A DNA stretch of 64,000 nt from Paucidesulfovibrio sp036541255 (GCA_036541255.1 JAZHDD010000023.1:124001-188000), one strand, 5' to 3'. Positions 34,429 to 43,873 are shown, counted from the first letter of the stretch. Notes: generated by a model not told the origin, from the letters alone. A program made the numbers and translations.

Positions 34429-35226
34429 ATGCAAATCAACGGCGCACATCTGAACCACTTCATCTATCAGAACCGGGGAGACGGAGTCCGGCCCTCGGAG
34501 ATAGCCCAATCCCTGAACGCACAGCCGCGTCTGGGCAATACGCCGCGCATGGCCGATGCCGAATCCGGCCAGAGCCTGAGCCGGACATTTGCCCAGGAAA
34601 TCGCGCGCCGCGCCAAAGCGCACACCGGACAGGACGGCCAACCCAAGGACACCTCTGCCCTGGCAGCGGGATTGGCGGACGCCGTCGACTACCTGCGCAC
34701 CACCTATGGGGACGACGTGGCCACGGCCGCCGAAGCCATGGTCCTGGGCGGCACGAGCAGCGGCATCACCGAGCAGAACCTCGGTGACAGCCTGACCAAC
34801 GTGCTGCGCATGGTGGACCGCAATTTCGGATTCGCCGCGGGCGACGCCACCATCGCCAAGTTCAACGGCAGCCTCAACGATTCCATCAACGAGTTCTTCG
34901 ACAACGGCCAGAGTGAACGCTTCCTGGCCGCGCCCGTGGGCACCTCCACGGCCCTGGCTGACAGCAAGGCCCGTGCCCTGGCCGGGGCCGAGTTGGACAG
35001 GAACGCCGCAGGCTCCGCCCTGGAGCAGATGCTCGCCGGATTCAAAGAGGACCTGGATAAGATTCTAGAAGAGGATCTGAACGAGCTCACGCCCCAGGCT
35101 CAGGCCGAACAGCAGACCGAAGCGCTCCAGGCAGCGCCCAGCCAGACCCGCGCTCTGAACGCCTACGCCTCGGCTTCCGGCCCGGCCTTCGGAAACGCGC
35201 CGCAACTGCTCTCCGTGAGCGTATAA
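34429..35226 (+). CDS. unknown Ala/Gln-rich protein
   Basis: This 265-residue protein has no signal peptide or membrane helix and no domain I recognise. It is rich in Ala, Asn, Asp and Gln. A central block (about 65-140) alternates helix with Gly/Asp-rich turns (VATAAEAMVLGGTSSGIT, FGFAAGDATIAKFNGS), and the C-terminus is low complexity (LTPQAQAEQQTEAL). The composition resembles secreted or flagellum-associated proteins of this group, but that is only an impression. It is probably monocistronic: 141 bases separate it from tatD, and two hairpins follow its stop. Confidence 0.7.
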   Translation: MQINGAHLNHFIYQNRGDGVRPSEIAQSLNAQPRLGNTPRMADAESGQSLSRTFAQEIARRAKAHTGQDGQPKDTSALAAGLADAVDYLRTTYGDDVATAAEAMVLGGTSSGITEQNLGDSLTNVLRMVDRNFGFAAGDATIAKFNGSLNDSINEFFDNGQSERFLAAPVGTSTALADSKARALAGAELDRNAAGSALEQMLAGFKEDLDKILEEDLNELTPQAQAEQQTEALQAAPSQTRALNAYASASGPAFGNAPQLLSVSV

Positions 35227-35246
35227 GAGAAAGACGCTCCCGGCGG

Positions 35247-35317
35247 CCAAAGGGGCAATGTCCCTTTGGAATCCCGCTCTACGCGGCCCCCTGATGCATT
35301 CGCACCAGGGGGCCGCG
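35247..35317 (+). terminator. two consecutive hairpins after the unknown gene
   Basis: The first stem pairs CCAAAGGG with CCCTTTGG (35247-35269). The second is a perfect 12-bp G+C-rich stem (35282-35293 with 35306-35317) followed by CGGGTTTGG. Together they probably terminate the plus-strand transcript. Confidence 0.75.
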
Positions 35318-35364
35318 CGGGTTTGGAATATAACACAGGCCGCCAATCCCTTTCCCTCCCCCCG

Positions 35365-35413
35365 AAAAAACCCGCGCCGGGAAGCGGATGTGCAGCATCG
35401 CTTCCCGGCGCGG
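35365..35413 (-). terminator. rho-independent terminator of the cobD-cobQ operon
   Basis: A perfect 15-bp stem (35372-35386 with 35399-35413) is followed on the minus strand by GTTTTTT, about 58 bases past the cobQ-type stop. Confidence 0.93.
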
Positions 35414-35471
35414 AAAGGGGTTCTCAGGAGCCGCGGGCCCCTGAGCCGCCGGAGGCATTCTCTTGCGAATG

Positions 35472-38135
35472 TCAGCGCAGCAGGCTGGCCTGTCCCTGCC
35501 CGGCCAGTCCCAAGGCCTTGTACACCGCGCCCATGTCCAGATTCTCGCGCATCACGCTGGCCAGATGGTCCAGGGCCGCCTCCAGGCCATACGCGGTCTG
35601 CACCGCGTCCAGGGGAGCCAGCCCCCGGCCCTGCCGCAACCCGTTCACGAACCAGCGCCGGAACGTATCGTCGTCGAACACGCCGTGCAGATAGGTGCCC
35701 CAGACCCGGCCCGAGGCCAAACCATACCCCAGCGGCCCGGACGGCCCAACCACGGACGGGACAACTTCACCGGAAAGCGGCTCGGTCACGCCGTGGTGGA
35801 TTTCATAGCCGTGCACGGCCAGACCCGAGAGCAGGTGCGTGCCCAGGGTGCGGGTCAGGGTCTTTTCCGCGGCCAGGGTGGTGCGCACGGGCAGAAAACC
35901 GAACGCTTCGGCTGTGCCCTGGCCGGTTTCCAGGCCCAGGGGGTCGGCGATTTCCGTGCCGAGCATCTGAAATCCGCCGCAGATGCCCACCAGCACAGTG
36001 GAGGCGGGCAGGTTGCGCAATGCCGCGAGCATGCCCGCGCCCTTGAGTTGGCGCATGTCCGCCACGGTGTTTTTGGAACCGGGCAGGATCACGGCGTCGG
36101 GCGCTCCCAGTTCGTGGGGCGTGCGCACGATGCGCAGGCGCACGTCCGGCTCCTGGGCCAGGGGGTCGAGATCGTTGAAATTGGAGATGTGGCCGAGGTC
36201 GATGCAGGCCACGTCCACTTGCGGGCCGGACGGCTCCACGTCGATATAGCCCGATCCAGTCTCGCCCGCCTTGAACGAAACCGAATCCTCCTCGGGCAGG
36301 CCCAGACGGTGGATGTAGGGCACCACTCCCAGCACGGGCTTGCCGGTCATGGACACCATGGCCGAAAGGGCCGGATCAAGCAGGCTCTTGTCGCCCCGAA
36401 AACGGTTCAGGATGTATCCGGCCACGCGCTCGCGCTCCGGGTTGGTGAGCAGGTCCATGGTGCCCACCAGGGAGGCGAACACGCCGCCCCGGTCGATGTC
36501 GCCCACGAGCAGCACCTTGGCATCCGCGTATTCGGCCATTTTCATGTTCACGATGTCGTGGGCCTTGAGATTGATTTCCGCCGGACTGCCCGCGCCCTCA
36601 ATGACCATGACGTCATGTTCGGCGGCCAGGGAGTCGTAGGCCTCGCAGACCTTTTCAAAGGCGCGGGGCTTGTAGCGCACGTATTCACCCACGTTCATGT
36701 TGCCCACGGGACGGCCCATGACAATGACCTGGGAGCCGGTGTCGCTGCCGGGCTTGAGCAGCACCGGATTCATGCGCGCATCCGGGTCCAGGCGGCAGGC
36801 CATGGCCTGGGTCACCTGGGCCCGGCCCATTTCTTTGCCGTCGCGGGTCACAAAGGAATTCAGGGACATGTTCTGGGCCTTGAACGGGGCCACGGACAGG
36901 CCGTCCTGCAAAAAGATGCGGCAGAGGGCCGCGGCCAAAACGCTCTTGCCCGCGTTGGAGCTGGTGCCCTGGAGCATGATGGCGGGCCGGGAGCGCCTGC
37001 GAACCACGGGCGCGGGCCGACGCAGGCCGAAAAAGACTTCCAGGGCCGCGCAGAGCTTTTCGTTTTCCTCGCGTGTGCGTACGGCAATGCGGAAATAGCG
37101 CTCGTCCAGGCCCCGGAAATTGCCGCAGGGCCGGATGGCGATACGCTGGGAAAGCAGCCGGTCGTAAAGCGGGCCAATGCCCTGGCCAAGCCGCTCCAGG
37201 CGGCAGAGCAGAAAGTTGGCAGCGGACGGAAAAACCTTCAGGCCGGGCACGAAGCCCAGGGACAGGACCAATTTCTCCCGCAGGTCGCGCACGGTCGAGC
37301 GCGTGGCCGCATGATAAGGAAAGTCACGCAGAGCCCGCGCACCCACGCGCTGGGCCGCCACGTTCACGCTCCATTCGGGCAGGGCGCGGCGCACCTGGAA
37401 GATCAGTTCGGGCGCGCCAAAAGCCAGCCCCAGACGCAGGCCGGGAATGGCGTAGAATTTGGTCAGGGAATGGATGACCAGGACATTGTCGGGCCGTTCG
37501 CGCACCAGCCGGTCAGCACCGGGCACGAAATCCGCGAAGCTCTCGTCCACGATGAAGCGGCAGTCCGGGTATGCCCCGGCCAAATCCCGCAGACGCTGCG
37601 CATCCATGAGCGCGCCCGTGGGATTGTTCGGGCTGCACAAAAAGACCACGGCAGGCGTGGCAAGCAACGGTTCCAGCGTCCGGGTATCTAGGACAAAGTC
37701 GCGCTCCGGGTCCAGGACCAGAAATTCTGCCCGCAATCCCGCAGCCTCGCAGACCCGTTCATAATCCACATAGGACGGCACCGGCAGCACGGCACGCTCA
37801 AACCCGGACCGGCGTGCGGCCTGGGCCGCGGCCCAAAGCAGCTCGGACGCGCCGTTGCCCGCGCAGACTTGGGAGGGCCAGACCTTGTATAATTCGCAGG
37901 CGGCCAGGCAGACGTCGCGGCTTTCCGGGTCGGGGTAGGCGGAGATGTCCTCGGCGGCGCGAGCCAGTTCGCGCTCCAGCCAGGCGGGCGGGCCCAGGGG
38001 GTTCAGGCTTGCGGAAAAGTCCATGAGCTCGTCCGGGCGGCAGCCCGCCTGCTCGGCCAGCCGCCGCACATCGCCGCCGTGGGAGAAACGCCGGGGATCG
38101 CCCTGTTCATGATGTCCGCAGACCAGAGATTTCAT
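35472..38135 (-). CDS. cobQ: fusion of CobD-type threonine-phosphate decarboxylase and cobyric acid synthase CobQ
   Basis: The 887-residue protein joins two cobamide enzymes. Residues 1-370 are a PLP aminotransferase-fold domain like CobD, which makes aminopropanol phosphate from threonine phosphate. The PLP Lys is K226 (SLTKFYAIPGLRLG), with a start region SHGG and substrate loop FLCSPNNPTG. Residues 385-887 are CobQ, the amidating synthase: ATP loop LQGTSSNAGKS (about 388-398), QNMSLNS, and a glutamine-amidotransferase domain with nucleophile Cys in GICGG and YEIHHG. Both active sites look complete. The ATG overlaps the kinase stop (ATGA). A strong terminator follows, so it closes the operon. 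Confidence 0.93.
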   Translation of the reverse strand: MKSLVCGHHEQGDPRRFSHGGDVRRLAEQAGCRPDELMDFSASLNPLGPPAWLERELARAAEDISAYPDPESRDVCLAACELYKVWPSQVCAGNGASELLWAAAQAARRSGFERAVLPVPSYVDYERVCEAAGLRAEFLVLDPERDFVLDTRTLEPLLATPAVVFLCSPNNPTGALMDAQRLRDLAGAYPDCRFIVDESFADFVPGADRLVRERPDNVLVIHSLTKFYAIPGLRLGLAFGAPELIFQVRRALPEWSVNVAAQRVGARALRDFPYHAATRSTVRDLREKLVLSLGFVPGLKVFPSAANFLLCRLERLGQGIGPLYDRLLSQRIAIRPCGNFRGLDERYFRIAVRTREENEKLCAALEVFFGLRRPAPVVRRRSRPAIMLQGTSSNAGKSVLAAALCRIFLQDGLSVAPFKAQNMSLNSFVTRDGKEMGRAQVTQAMACRLDPDARMNPVLLKPGSDTGSQVIVMGRPVGNMNVGEYVRYKPRAFEKVCEAYDSLAAEHDVMVIEGAGSPAEINLKAHDIVNMKMAEYADAKVLLVGDIDRGGVFASLVGTMDLLTNPERERVAGYILNRFRGDKSLLDPALSAMVSMTGKPVLGVVPYIHRLGLPEEDSVSFKAGETGSGYIDVEPSGPQVDVACIDLGHISNFNDLDPLAQEPDVRLRIVRTPHELGAPDAVILPGSKNTVADMRQLKGAGMLAALRNLPASTVLVGICGGFQMLGTEIADPLGLETGQGTAEAFGFLPVRTTLAAEKTLTRTLGTHLLSGLAVHGYEIHHGVTEPLSGEVVPSVVGPSGPLGYGLASGRVWGTYLHGVFDDDTFRRWFVNGLRQGRGLAPLDAVQTAYGLEAALDHLASVMRENLDMGAVYKALGLAGQGQASLLR

Positions 38136-39523
38136 TCGTCCTCGTTTCCGGATGACGCTTCGGGTGCGAAAGATTCGTGCGCCGCGCTACAGACTGCGCG
38201 CACGTAAAAGGAACAAGTCGTGTCCTGCCACCAGACAAAGCCCAGGTCCGCGTCCACGTACCAAGCCGCGGTAAAAGCCTTGCGGTCCGCACTCCAGAGC
38301 CGGGTTTTGTCCGAACCGAACAAGGCCTCCAGACAGAACGCGCCGGGCGCGGCCCGGTCCACGAACAGCGTGGTCAGCTCGTCCACCGTGGGCAAGCGCC
38401 AGCCGTTGCGGCCTGCATACCCGGTTTTGTCCAGCCTCGCCACATATTCGGCGGCCTGGGCGTGGTCCATGGGATAGTCCCCGGCCTCAAGCTGCCAGAC
38501 CAGCCCGGTAGCCCGGTCCAGAACGGTGTGCCCCTGCTCGGAAAAATCGTTTTCCGTGTGGTGCACGGGCCGCCAGAGCCGGTCCAGCCCGAAGACCTGC
38601 CGCGCCTGTTTCAACCCCACGCGTAGCGCCTTGGCTCTGGGCGTGCCGGGCCGGACTGGCGCAGGCTCTTCCTCCACCAGGGCGCAGGCCTCGCTGCGGC
38701 CTCTCTCCCAGGCGCGTTCCAGCTCGTCCAGAGCCTCCCGCATGGCCTTGGCCGAGGCAAAGCGCCCGGCGGGATCGCGGGCCAGGGCCACGACGAAAAA
38801 GGCGTCCCACTGCGACCCCAGCTCGGGCCGGAGCACGGACGCGGCACGGGTTTCCCCTTCGGGGAGCAGGCCCGTGACCATGCGGAACAGGGTCACTCCC
38901 ACGGAATAGAGGTCGCTGCGCTCGTCCGCGGCTTCGGGATCGGCCTCCTGCTCGGGAGCGGCATAGAACGGCGAGCCCACCACCATGCCGCGCGGCTGCT
39001 CGCGCACCTCGCCGCGCAGTTTGGACAGGCCGAAGTCGATGAGTACGGCGCGGTCCTCGTCCGTGAGCATGACATTGAAGGGCTTGAGGTCGCGGTGCAC
39101 CAGCCCGTCGAAATGCAGCCGCTGCACACCCTCCAGAATCTGCCGGGCATAGTGCAGGGCGCGGGGCACGGAAAGTAGGCGCGAAGGCTCCTCGACAACG
39201 TAGTCTTCGCCCATGATCAGTCCGAGATTATTGCAGAAATATTCCATGACCAGATAGGGCATGCGGCCCTGGCCCGGCACCTCGATCTGTCCCGCGTCCA
39301 ACACGGCGGCCACGTTGGGATGGCGCACCCGGCCCATGGCCCGGGCCTCGGCCAAAAACAATTCGCGCACCCGCTCCGGCCCGGCCACGTCGAGCAGGAT
39401 ATCCGCCGGGCGGCAAAGTTTGAGCGCCACCATGCGGCCCGTGAGCGGCTGTTCGGCCTTGTAGACCACGCCCATGCCGCCCTGGCCCAGTCGGCCCAAT
39501 ATCTTGTAGCGGTCGATTTTCAT
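38132..39523 (-). CDS. Ser/Thr protein kinase with C-terminal Lcl (DUF1566) domain
   Basis: This is a Hanks-type kinase of 463 residues. The kinase domain (5-275) has the Gly loop GRLGQGGMGVVY, ATP-binding K35, catalytic HRDLKPFN (D145) and DFG (163-165), so it should be active. No transmembrane helix is present. The C-terminal 130 residues contain an Lcl/DUF1566-type lectin-like fold (TVLDRATGLVW, AAEYVARL, WRLPTVDELTTLF), more usual in secreted proteins. The start is the ATG at 39523, 12 bases after the phosphoesterase stop; the stop overlaps the cobD-cobQ start. Its targets are unknown. Confidence 0.92.
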   Translation of the reverse strand: MKIDRYKILGRLGQGGMGVVYKAEQPLTGRMVALKLCRPADILLDVAGPERVRELFLAEARAMGRVRHPNVAAVLDAGQIEVPGQGRMPYLVMEYFCNNLGLIMGEDYVVEEPSRLLSVPRALHYARQILEGVQRLHFDGLVHRDLKPFNVMLTDEDRAVLIDFGLSKLRGEVREQPRGMVVGSPFYAAPEQEADPEAADERSDLYSVGVTLFRMVTGLLPEGETRAASVLRPELGSQWDAFFVVALARDPAGRFASAKAMREALDELERAWERGRSEACALVEEEPAPVRPGTPRAKALRVGLKQARQVFGLDRLWRPVHHTENDFSEQGHTVLDRATGLVWQLEAGDYPMDHAQAAEYVARLDKTGYAGRNGWRLPTVDELTTLFVDRAAPGAFCLEALFGSDKTRLWSADRKAFTAAWYVDADLGFVWWQDTTCSFYVRAVCSAAHESFAPEASSGNEDE

Positions 39524-39535
39524 GAATGACCGGCC

Positions 39536-40273
39536 TCAACCGCCCAGACGGCGGGCATAGGCCTCGGGGAAGCCCAGGGCGCGGATGGCCTCGGCAGTCT
39601 TGCGGATGTCGTACTCCACGAACACGGCCTGGAGGACCTGCGTGACGCGGTCCAGGAGCACGTATTTGGCGCGGACGTCCTGGTCGCGCGGCTGGCCCAC
39701 GGCCCCGGCATTGACGATGTAGCGCCGGGCCGGGTCGAGCTGGACGGGCTTGTCCCAGAATTCCTCGCGCCGCGCTTCCGCGCCGTCATAGGAATAGAGG
39801 TTCAGCTCGTGGGTGTGCCCGGCAAAGGCGAGGCGCTGCGGATAGGAGCGGAAGCACGCGGCCAGATCCTCCTCGTCCATGGCGTAGAGGTAGTCGGTCA
39901 CGGAAGCGGGCGGGCAACCGTGCACGAAGAGCATGCCGTGCCGCTCCAGGCTCACGGGCCGTTCACGCAGCCAGGCAACGGTCTCCTCTTCCAGGAGCTT
40001 GCGCGTCTGCGTCAGGGCCTGACGGGCCGGGCCGTTGAACCAGGCCAAGTACTTGGCGCTCTTGAGCCCCTGCTCGTGGTTGCCGAGGACCATGGGCATG
40101 CGCCGCTCGCGGATGCGCCGCACGCAGGCCTCGGGCTCGGGCCCGTAGCCTATGGCGTCGCCCAGGCAGACCACATCCGTGACCCCGCGCCGGTCTATGT
40201 CCTCCAGCACGCGGTCCAGGGCCTCGATATTGCCGTGGACATCGGAAATCACGGCCAGGAGTTGCTCGCTCAT
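39536..40273 (-). CDS. calcineurin-like metallophosphoesterase
   Basis: This is a cytosolic di-metal phosphoesterase (245 residues) with the full motif set: SDVHGN (10-15), GDAIGYGPE, GNHE, FVHG and GHTHE. It lacks a signal peptide. The family includes diadenosine-tetraphosphatases and protein phosphatases. Sitting 12 bases before a Ser/Thr kinase gene, it could reverse that kinase's action; this is inference. The ATG at 40273 has only a weak AAGAACGC site. Confidence 0.9.
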   Translation of the reverse strand: MSEQLLAVISDVHGNIEALDRVLEDIDRRGVTDVVCLGDAIGYGPEPEACVRRIRERRMPMVLGNHEQGLKSAKYLAWFNGPARQALTQTRKLLEEETVAWLRERPVSLERHGMLFVHGCPPASVTDYLYAMDEEDLAACFRSYPQRLAFAGHTHELNLYSYDGAEARREEFWDKPVQLDPARRYIVNAGAVGQPRDQDVRAKYVLLDRVTQVLQAVFVEYDIRKTAEAIRALGFPEAYARRLGG

Positions 40274-40334
40274 GCGTTCTTGTAGCCCAGTCCGGGCCCG
40301 TGCGGCAACCTCAAGGAAAGCACGGCGGCACGGC

Positions 40335-41204
40335 TCAAAGCACTCCGGCGGCGCTGGCCACGTCCAGGCATTGGTCGGATTGGTTCAACGGGTAGAGATG
40401 CACGCCGGGCGCACCGCCCGCCAGCAGTTCACGGGCCTGACGGGCCGCGTATTCCGTTCCGGTCCGGCGCACGGCATCGTCTCCGCCTTGGGCGTGGGCC
40501 GCTTCCAAGGCAGCGTAATAGTTGCCGGGTATGGCCGCGCCGCAGAGCGACAGGATGCGCCGCGTGGAGGCCATGCTGCGCAGGGGCATGACGCCGGGGA
40601 TGACCGGGGCCTCGCAGCCCGTGGCGCGCAAACGCTCCACCATGTCGAAATAACGGCGGTTGTCGAAAAAAAGCTGGGTCACGCCAAAGGACGCGCCCGC
40701 CTCGAACTTGAGCCGGAGCATGGCGATGTCCGAGACCACGCTGGGCGATTCCGGATGCGGTTCGGGATAGGCAGCCACGCCGATGCAGACCTCGGGGTAA
40801 CGCGCGTGGATATGGGCCACGAGATCCGAGGCATGCATGAAGGGCGAGCCGGGCTTGGGTCCTTTGCCGTCGCTGCCGTCGCCGCGCAGGGCCAGGACGT
40901 TTTCCAGGCCCGCGGCCAGAAACTGCTCCACGGCGCGGTTCACGTCGTCCGGCCCCAGGCCGCAACAGGTCAGGTGCGGCATGACCGTGAAGCCGCATTG
41001 GCTGGCCAGGGACGTAGCCGTTTCCAGGGTGTTTCTGCCGCCTCCGCCGCCAGCGCCGCAGGTCACGGACGCGAACAGGGGCTTCAAACATTGCAGTTCG
41101 CCCGCAGTTTCCAGCAGACGGACGCGGGCCGCATCGTCCTTGGGCGGAAAAAACTCCAGGGAAACGAAACCGGGCCGGGAACGGATCAATTCCAAAATAC
41201 GCAT
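40335..41204 (-). CDS. metF: methylenetetrahydrofolate reductase
   Basis: This enzyme reduces 5,10-methylene-THF to 5-methyl-THF, the methyl donor of methionine synthase. The 289-residue flavoprotein is a TIM barrel with SLEFFPPKDDAAR at the N-terminus, VTCGAGG, HLTCCG, LALRGD, FGVTQLFFDN and PGVMP, all standard. The ATG at 41204 follows AGAGG. It lies 70 bases after metE, with a G+C-rich hairpin between, and the two form one pathway: MetF supplies the methyl-folate used by MetE. Confidence 0.96.
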   Translation of the reverse strand: MRILELIRSRPGFVSLEFFPPKDDAARVRLLETAGELQCLKPLFASVTCGAGGGGGRNTLETATSLASQCGFTVMPHLTCCGLGPDDVNRAVEQFLAAGLENVLALRGDGSDGKGPKPGSPFMHASDLVAHIHARYPEVCIGVAAYPEPHPESPSVVSDIAMLRLKFEAGASFGVTQLFFDNRRYFDMVERLRATGCEAPVIPGVMPLRSMASTRRILSLCGAAIPGNYYAALEAAHAQGGDDAVRRTGTEYAARQARELLAGGAPGVHLYPLNQSDQCLDVASAAGVL

Positions 41205-41225
41205 GAGAATACCTCTACGGGAATC

Positions 41226-41265
41226 CCGGCGGTCCCGAACCGCAAGCATGGGGCGGGACCACCGG
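41226..41265. repeat. hairpin between metE and metF
   Basis: CCGGCGGTCCCG and CGGGACCACCGG pair with one mismatch. There is no T run, so read-through into metF is expected; the stem could stabilise or attenuate the transcript. Confidence 0.45.
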
Positions 41266-41274
41266 ATTGTCGGA

Positions 41275-43581
41275 TCAGGAGAGTTCGGAACGCACCAGCC
41301 GCGCGGCCTCGACCATGTTCTTCAGGCTGGCCAGGGTCTCGGGCCAAGCCCGGGTCTTCAGGCCGCAGTCCGGATTGACCCAAAGCCGCTCCTGGGGAAC
41401 AGCGCGCAGGGCCAAACGCAACAGACCCGCCATTTCCTCGACCGAAGGCACGCGGGGGCTATGAATGTCCCAGACGCCCGGCCCCACCTCGTTGGGGTAG
41501 TCGAAACGGCGGAAGGCCTCCAGCAGGGCCATGTCGCTGCGGCTGGCCTCGATGGAGATGACGTCCGCGTCCAGGGCGGCAATGTCTTCAATGATTTCGT
41601 TGAACTCGGCATAGCACATGTGGGTGTGCACCTGGGTATCGTCGCGCACGCCCGAAACCGTCAGGCGGAAGCATTCCACGGCCCAGTCCAGATAGACGCG
41701 CCAGTCCGGGCGGCGCAAGGGCAGCCCCTCGCGCAGGGCCGGTTCGTCCACCTGGATAACGGCATGCCCTTCGGCCTCCAGGTCCTGCACCTCGTCGCGG
41801 ATGGCCAGGGCGATCTGGCGGCAGGTCTCGGACCGGGGTTGGTCGTCGCGCACGAAACTCCAGCAGAGAATGGTCACCGGACCGGTAAGCATGCCCTTGA
41901 CCGGCTTTTGCGTCAGGGTCCGGGCGTACCCGGTCCAGGGCACGGTGATGGGGCCGGGCCGGGACACGTCGCCATAGATCACGGGCGGCTTGACGCAACG
42001 CGTGCCGTAGCTCTGGACCCAACCGTTCCGCGTGAAGCAGAAGCCGTCCAGATGTTGGCCGAAGTATTCCACCATATCGTTGCGCTCCGGCTCACCGTGC
42101 ACGAGCACGTCCAAACCGATCTCCTCCTGCCGCGCCACGACCTCGCGGATGTGTCCGCGCATGGCTTCCTCGTACTCCTCCCCGGTCAGGCCACCCTGAC
42201 GAAAGGCCAGACGCGCGGCGCGGATTTCCGGGGTCTGGGGATAGGAACCGATGGTCGTGGTGGGCAGTGGCGGCAACTGCAACCGCTCGCGCTGCACCTC
42301 GGCCCGCTGCGCATAAGGGGAAATACGACGGGACATTTCCGGGGTGACCGCTGCCAGCCGGGCCGCCACTGCGGGATCGTGCGCCAGCAGACTGCTTCTG
42401 CGCTGGGCCCAGGCATCGCGGTTGCGACGCAGGGCTTCCTTTTCGTTGAGGCCCTGGGCCGCCATGGAGAGTACGTGCAGTTCGCCGCACTTCTGGCGCG
42501 CAAAGGCCATCCAGATGCGGATACGCGCATCCAGAACGGTTTCCCGGTCCAGGTCGATGGGGCAATGCAACAGGGAGCAGGACGGAGCCAGCAAGAGCCG
42601 GTCCGGGCCGAGCGCGGCCAGGGCCTTTTTCGCCAGGGCCAGGGCCGGATCCAGTTCCACGCGCCAGACATTGCGGCCATCCACGAGGCCCAGAGACAGG
42701 GACATTTCCGCGGGCAGCCGCCCCAGGAACGCGTCCAGCTGGTCCGGGCCGCGCACCAGATCCAGATGCAGGCCGTGGGCCAGGGCCGGGCCGAAGGCCG
42801 GGCAGAGCAGGTCCAGATGATGATCCACCGGCCCGAAATAGGTGGCCAGCAGCACGCGGGACGGGGTGCAGGCCTGCCGCAACCGGGCATAAACTTCGGG
42901 CATGCGCTCCAGGGGGACATCCTGGCAATCCGTGGCCAGCACGGGCTCGTCCAGCTGAATCCAGGAGCAGATGCCCGACAGGTCAGCCAGAAGCGCGGCA
43001 TAGGCGTCGGTCAAGGCGTCCAGCAGAGTCCAGCGGTCCAGGTCCGGCTCAACGCACTTGGCCAGGGCCAGAAAGGTGAAGGGACCGGGTAGCACGGCCT
43101 TGGGCCGCAGGCCGTAGGACAGCGCCTCATGGGCCTGGGAGGCCAGCCGGGCGGACGAATGGGAAAAACGCATGCCCGCCCAAAGTTCCGGCACGATGTA
43201 ATGATAGTTGGTATCGAACCATTTGGTCATTTCCATGGCCCGGACCGCTGAACCGCCTTCGGAATCGCCCGCCTGGCCGCGCGCCATGCGGAAATAGTCG
43301 TCCAAACCTGGAACCGTGCCCTGGGGCACGCCATACCGCTGCGGCACAGCGCCCAGGTCCGCGACCATGTCCAGCATATGGTCATACAGCGAAAAATCGC
43401 CCACCGGCACCAAATCCACCCCGGCGTCGTGCTGGAGCCGCCAGTGGCGCATGCGTAGGTCGCTGGCGGTTTGTTCCAAATCCCGGGCAGACACGTCGCC
43501 GCGCCAATAGCCTTCCGTGGTTCGTTTCAATTCCCTGTCGATCCCGATTCGCGGGAATCCCAAGGTATGCGTCTGCATCAT
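41275..43581 (-). CDS. metE: cobalamin-independent methionine synthase
   Basis: MetE transfers a methyl group from 5-methyl-tetrahydropteroyl-glutamate to homocysteine using zinc. The 768-residue protein has the two-barrel MetE architecture. The N-terminal half starts THTLGFPRIG. The catalytic half has TTIGSYPQT, HGEPERNDMVEYF, a zinc-site His-x-Cys in HTHMCYAEF and the late Cys in NPDCGLKTR. All ligands are present. The ATG at 43581 (two ATGs in tandem) follows GGAGGACGAC; the frame open upstream is leader. A candidate promoter and dyad lie near 43840. Confidence 0.96.
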   Translation of the reverse strand: MMQTHTLGFPRIGIDRELKRTTEGYWRGDVSARDLEQTASDLRMRHWRLQHDAGVDLVPVGDFSLYDHMLDMVADLGAVPQRYGVPQGTVPGLDDYFRMARGQAGDSEGGSAVRAMEMTKWFDTNYHYIVPELWAGMRFSHSSARLASQAHEALSYGLRPKAVLPGPFTFLALAKCVEPDLDRWTLLDALTDAYAALLADLSGICSWIQLDEPVLATDCQDVPLERMPEVYARLRQACTPSRVLLATYFGPVDHHLDLLCPAFGPALAHGLHLDLVRGPDQLDAFLGRLPAEMSLSLGLVDGRNVWRVELDPALALAKKALAALGPDRLLLAPSCSLLHCPIDLDRETVLDARIRIWMAFARQKCGELHVLSMAAQGLNEKEALRRNRDAWAQRRSSLLAHDPAVAARLAAVTPEMSRRISPYAQRAEVQRERLQLPPLPTTTIGSYPQTPEIRAARLAFRQGGLTGEEYEEAMRGHIREVVARQEEIGLDVLVHGEPERNDMVEYFGQHLDGFCFTRNGWVQSYGTRCVKPPVIYGDVSRPGPITVPWTGYARTLTQKPVKGMLTGPVTILCWSFVRDDQPRSETCRQIALAIRDEVQDLEAEGHAVIQVDEPALREGLPLRRPDWRVYLDWAVECFRLTVSGVRDDTQVHTHMCYAEFNEIIEDIAALDADVISIEASRSDMALLEAFRRFDYPNEVGPGVWDIHSPRVPSVEEMAGLLRLALRAVPQERLWVNPDCGLKTRAWPETLASLKNMVEAARLVRSELS

Positions 43582-43830
43582 GTCGTCCTCCACCCTGTTG
43601 AGGGGTTCCGGCGCAGGCCGGGCTATGCCGCGGCCAAAAGCCACGCGCGGTTGTTTCCCCAAAAGGGGCATGCTCCGGCTCCGGACCGGCCCGACCGGTT
43701 CTGCCAGGCATGGGCCGGTTTGGGCCGAGGATACCATACATCCCCTGCGAGCCGTCTTTGATAATGCCGTGCCGCGTACAAGCATTCGCCGTGCGGATCG
43801 GTTTTTCCTTCCATTTACCAAATATCAATA

Positions 43831-43840
43831 TATCCGGATA
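43831..43840. promoter_or_regulatory. perfect 10-bp dyad near the metE start site
   Basis: TATCCGGATA is a perfect palindrome just downstream of the candidate -10 of metE, flanked by A+T-rich AATATCAATA. The position suits a repressor of methionine genes such as the ArsR-type SahR described in this group, but I cannot match its motif from memory. Confidence 0.3.
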
Positions 43841-43843
43841 CAG

Positions 43844-43873
43844 TGTTTATTGTGAATCGGTAAGGCTTGTCAA
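43844..43873 (-). promoter_or_regulatory. candidate metE promoter
   Basis: On the minus strand TTGACA (43868-43873) is followed by an 18-base spacer and TAAACA (43844-43849), then the palindrome described separately. The -35 is consensus, the -10 partial. Confidence 0.4.
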
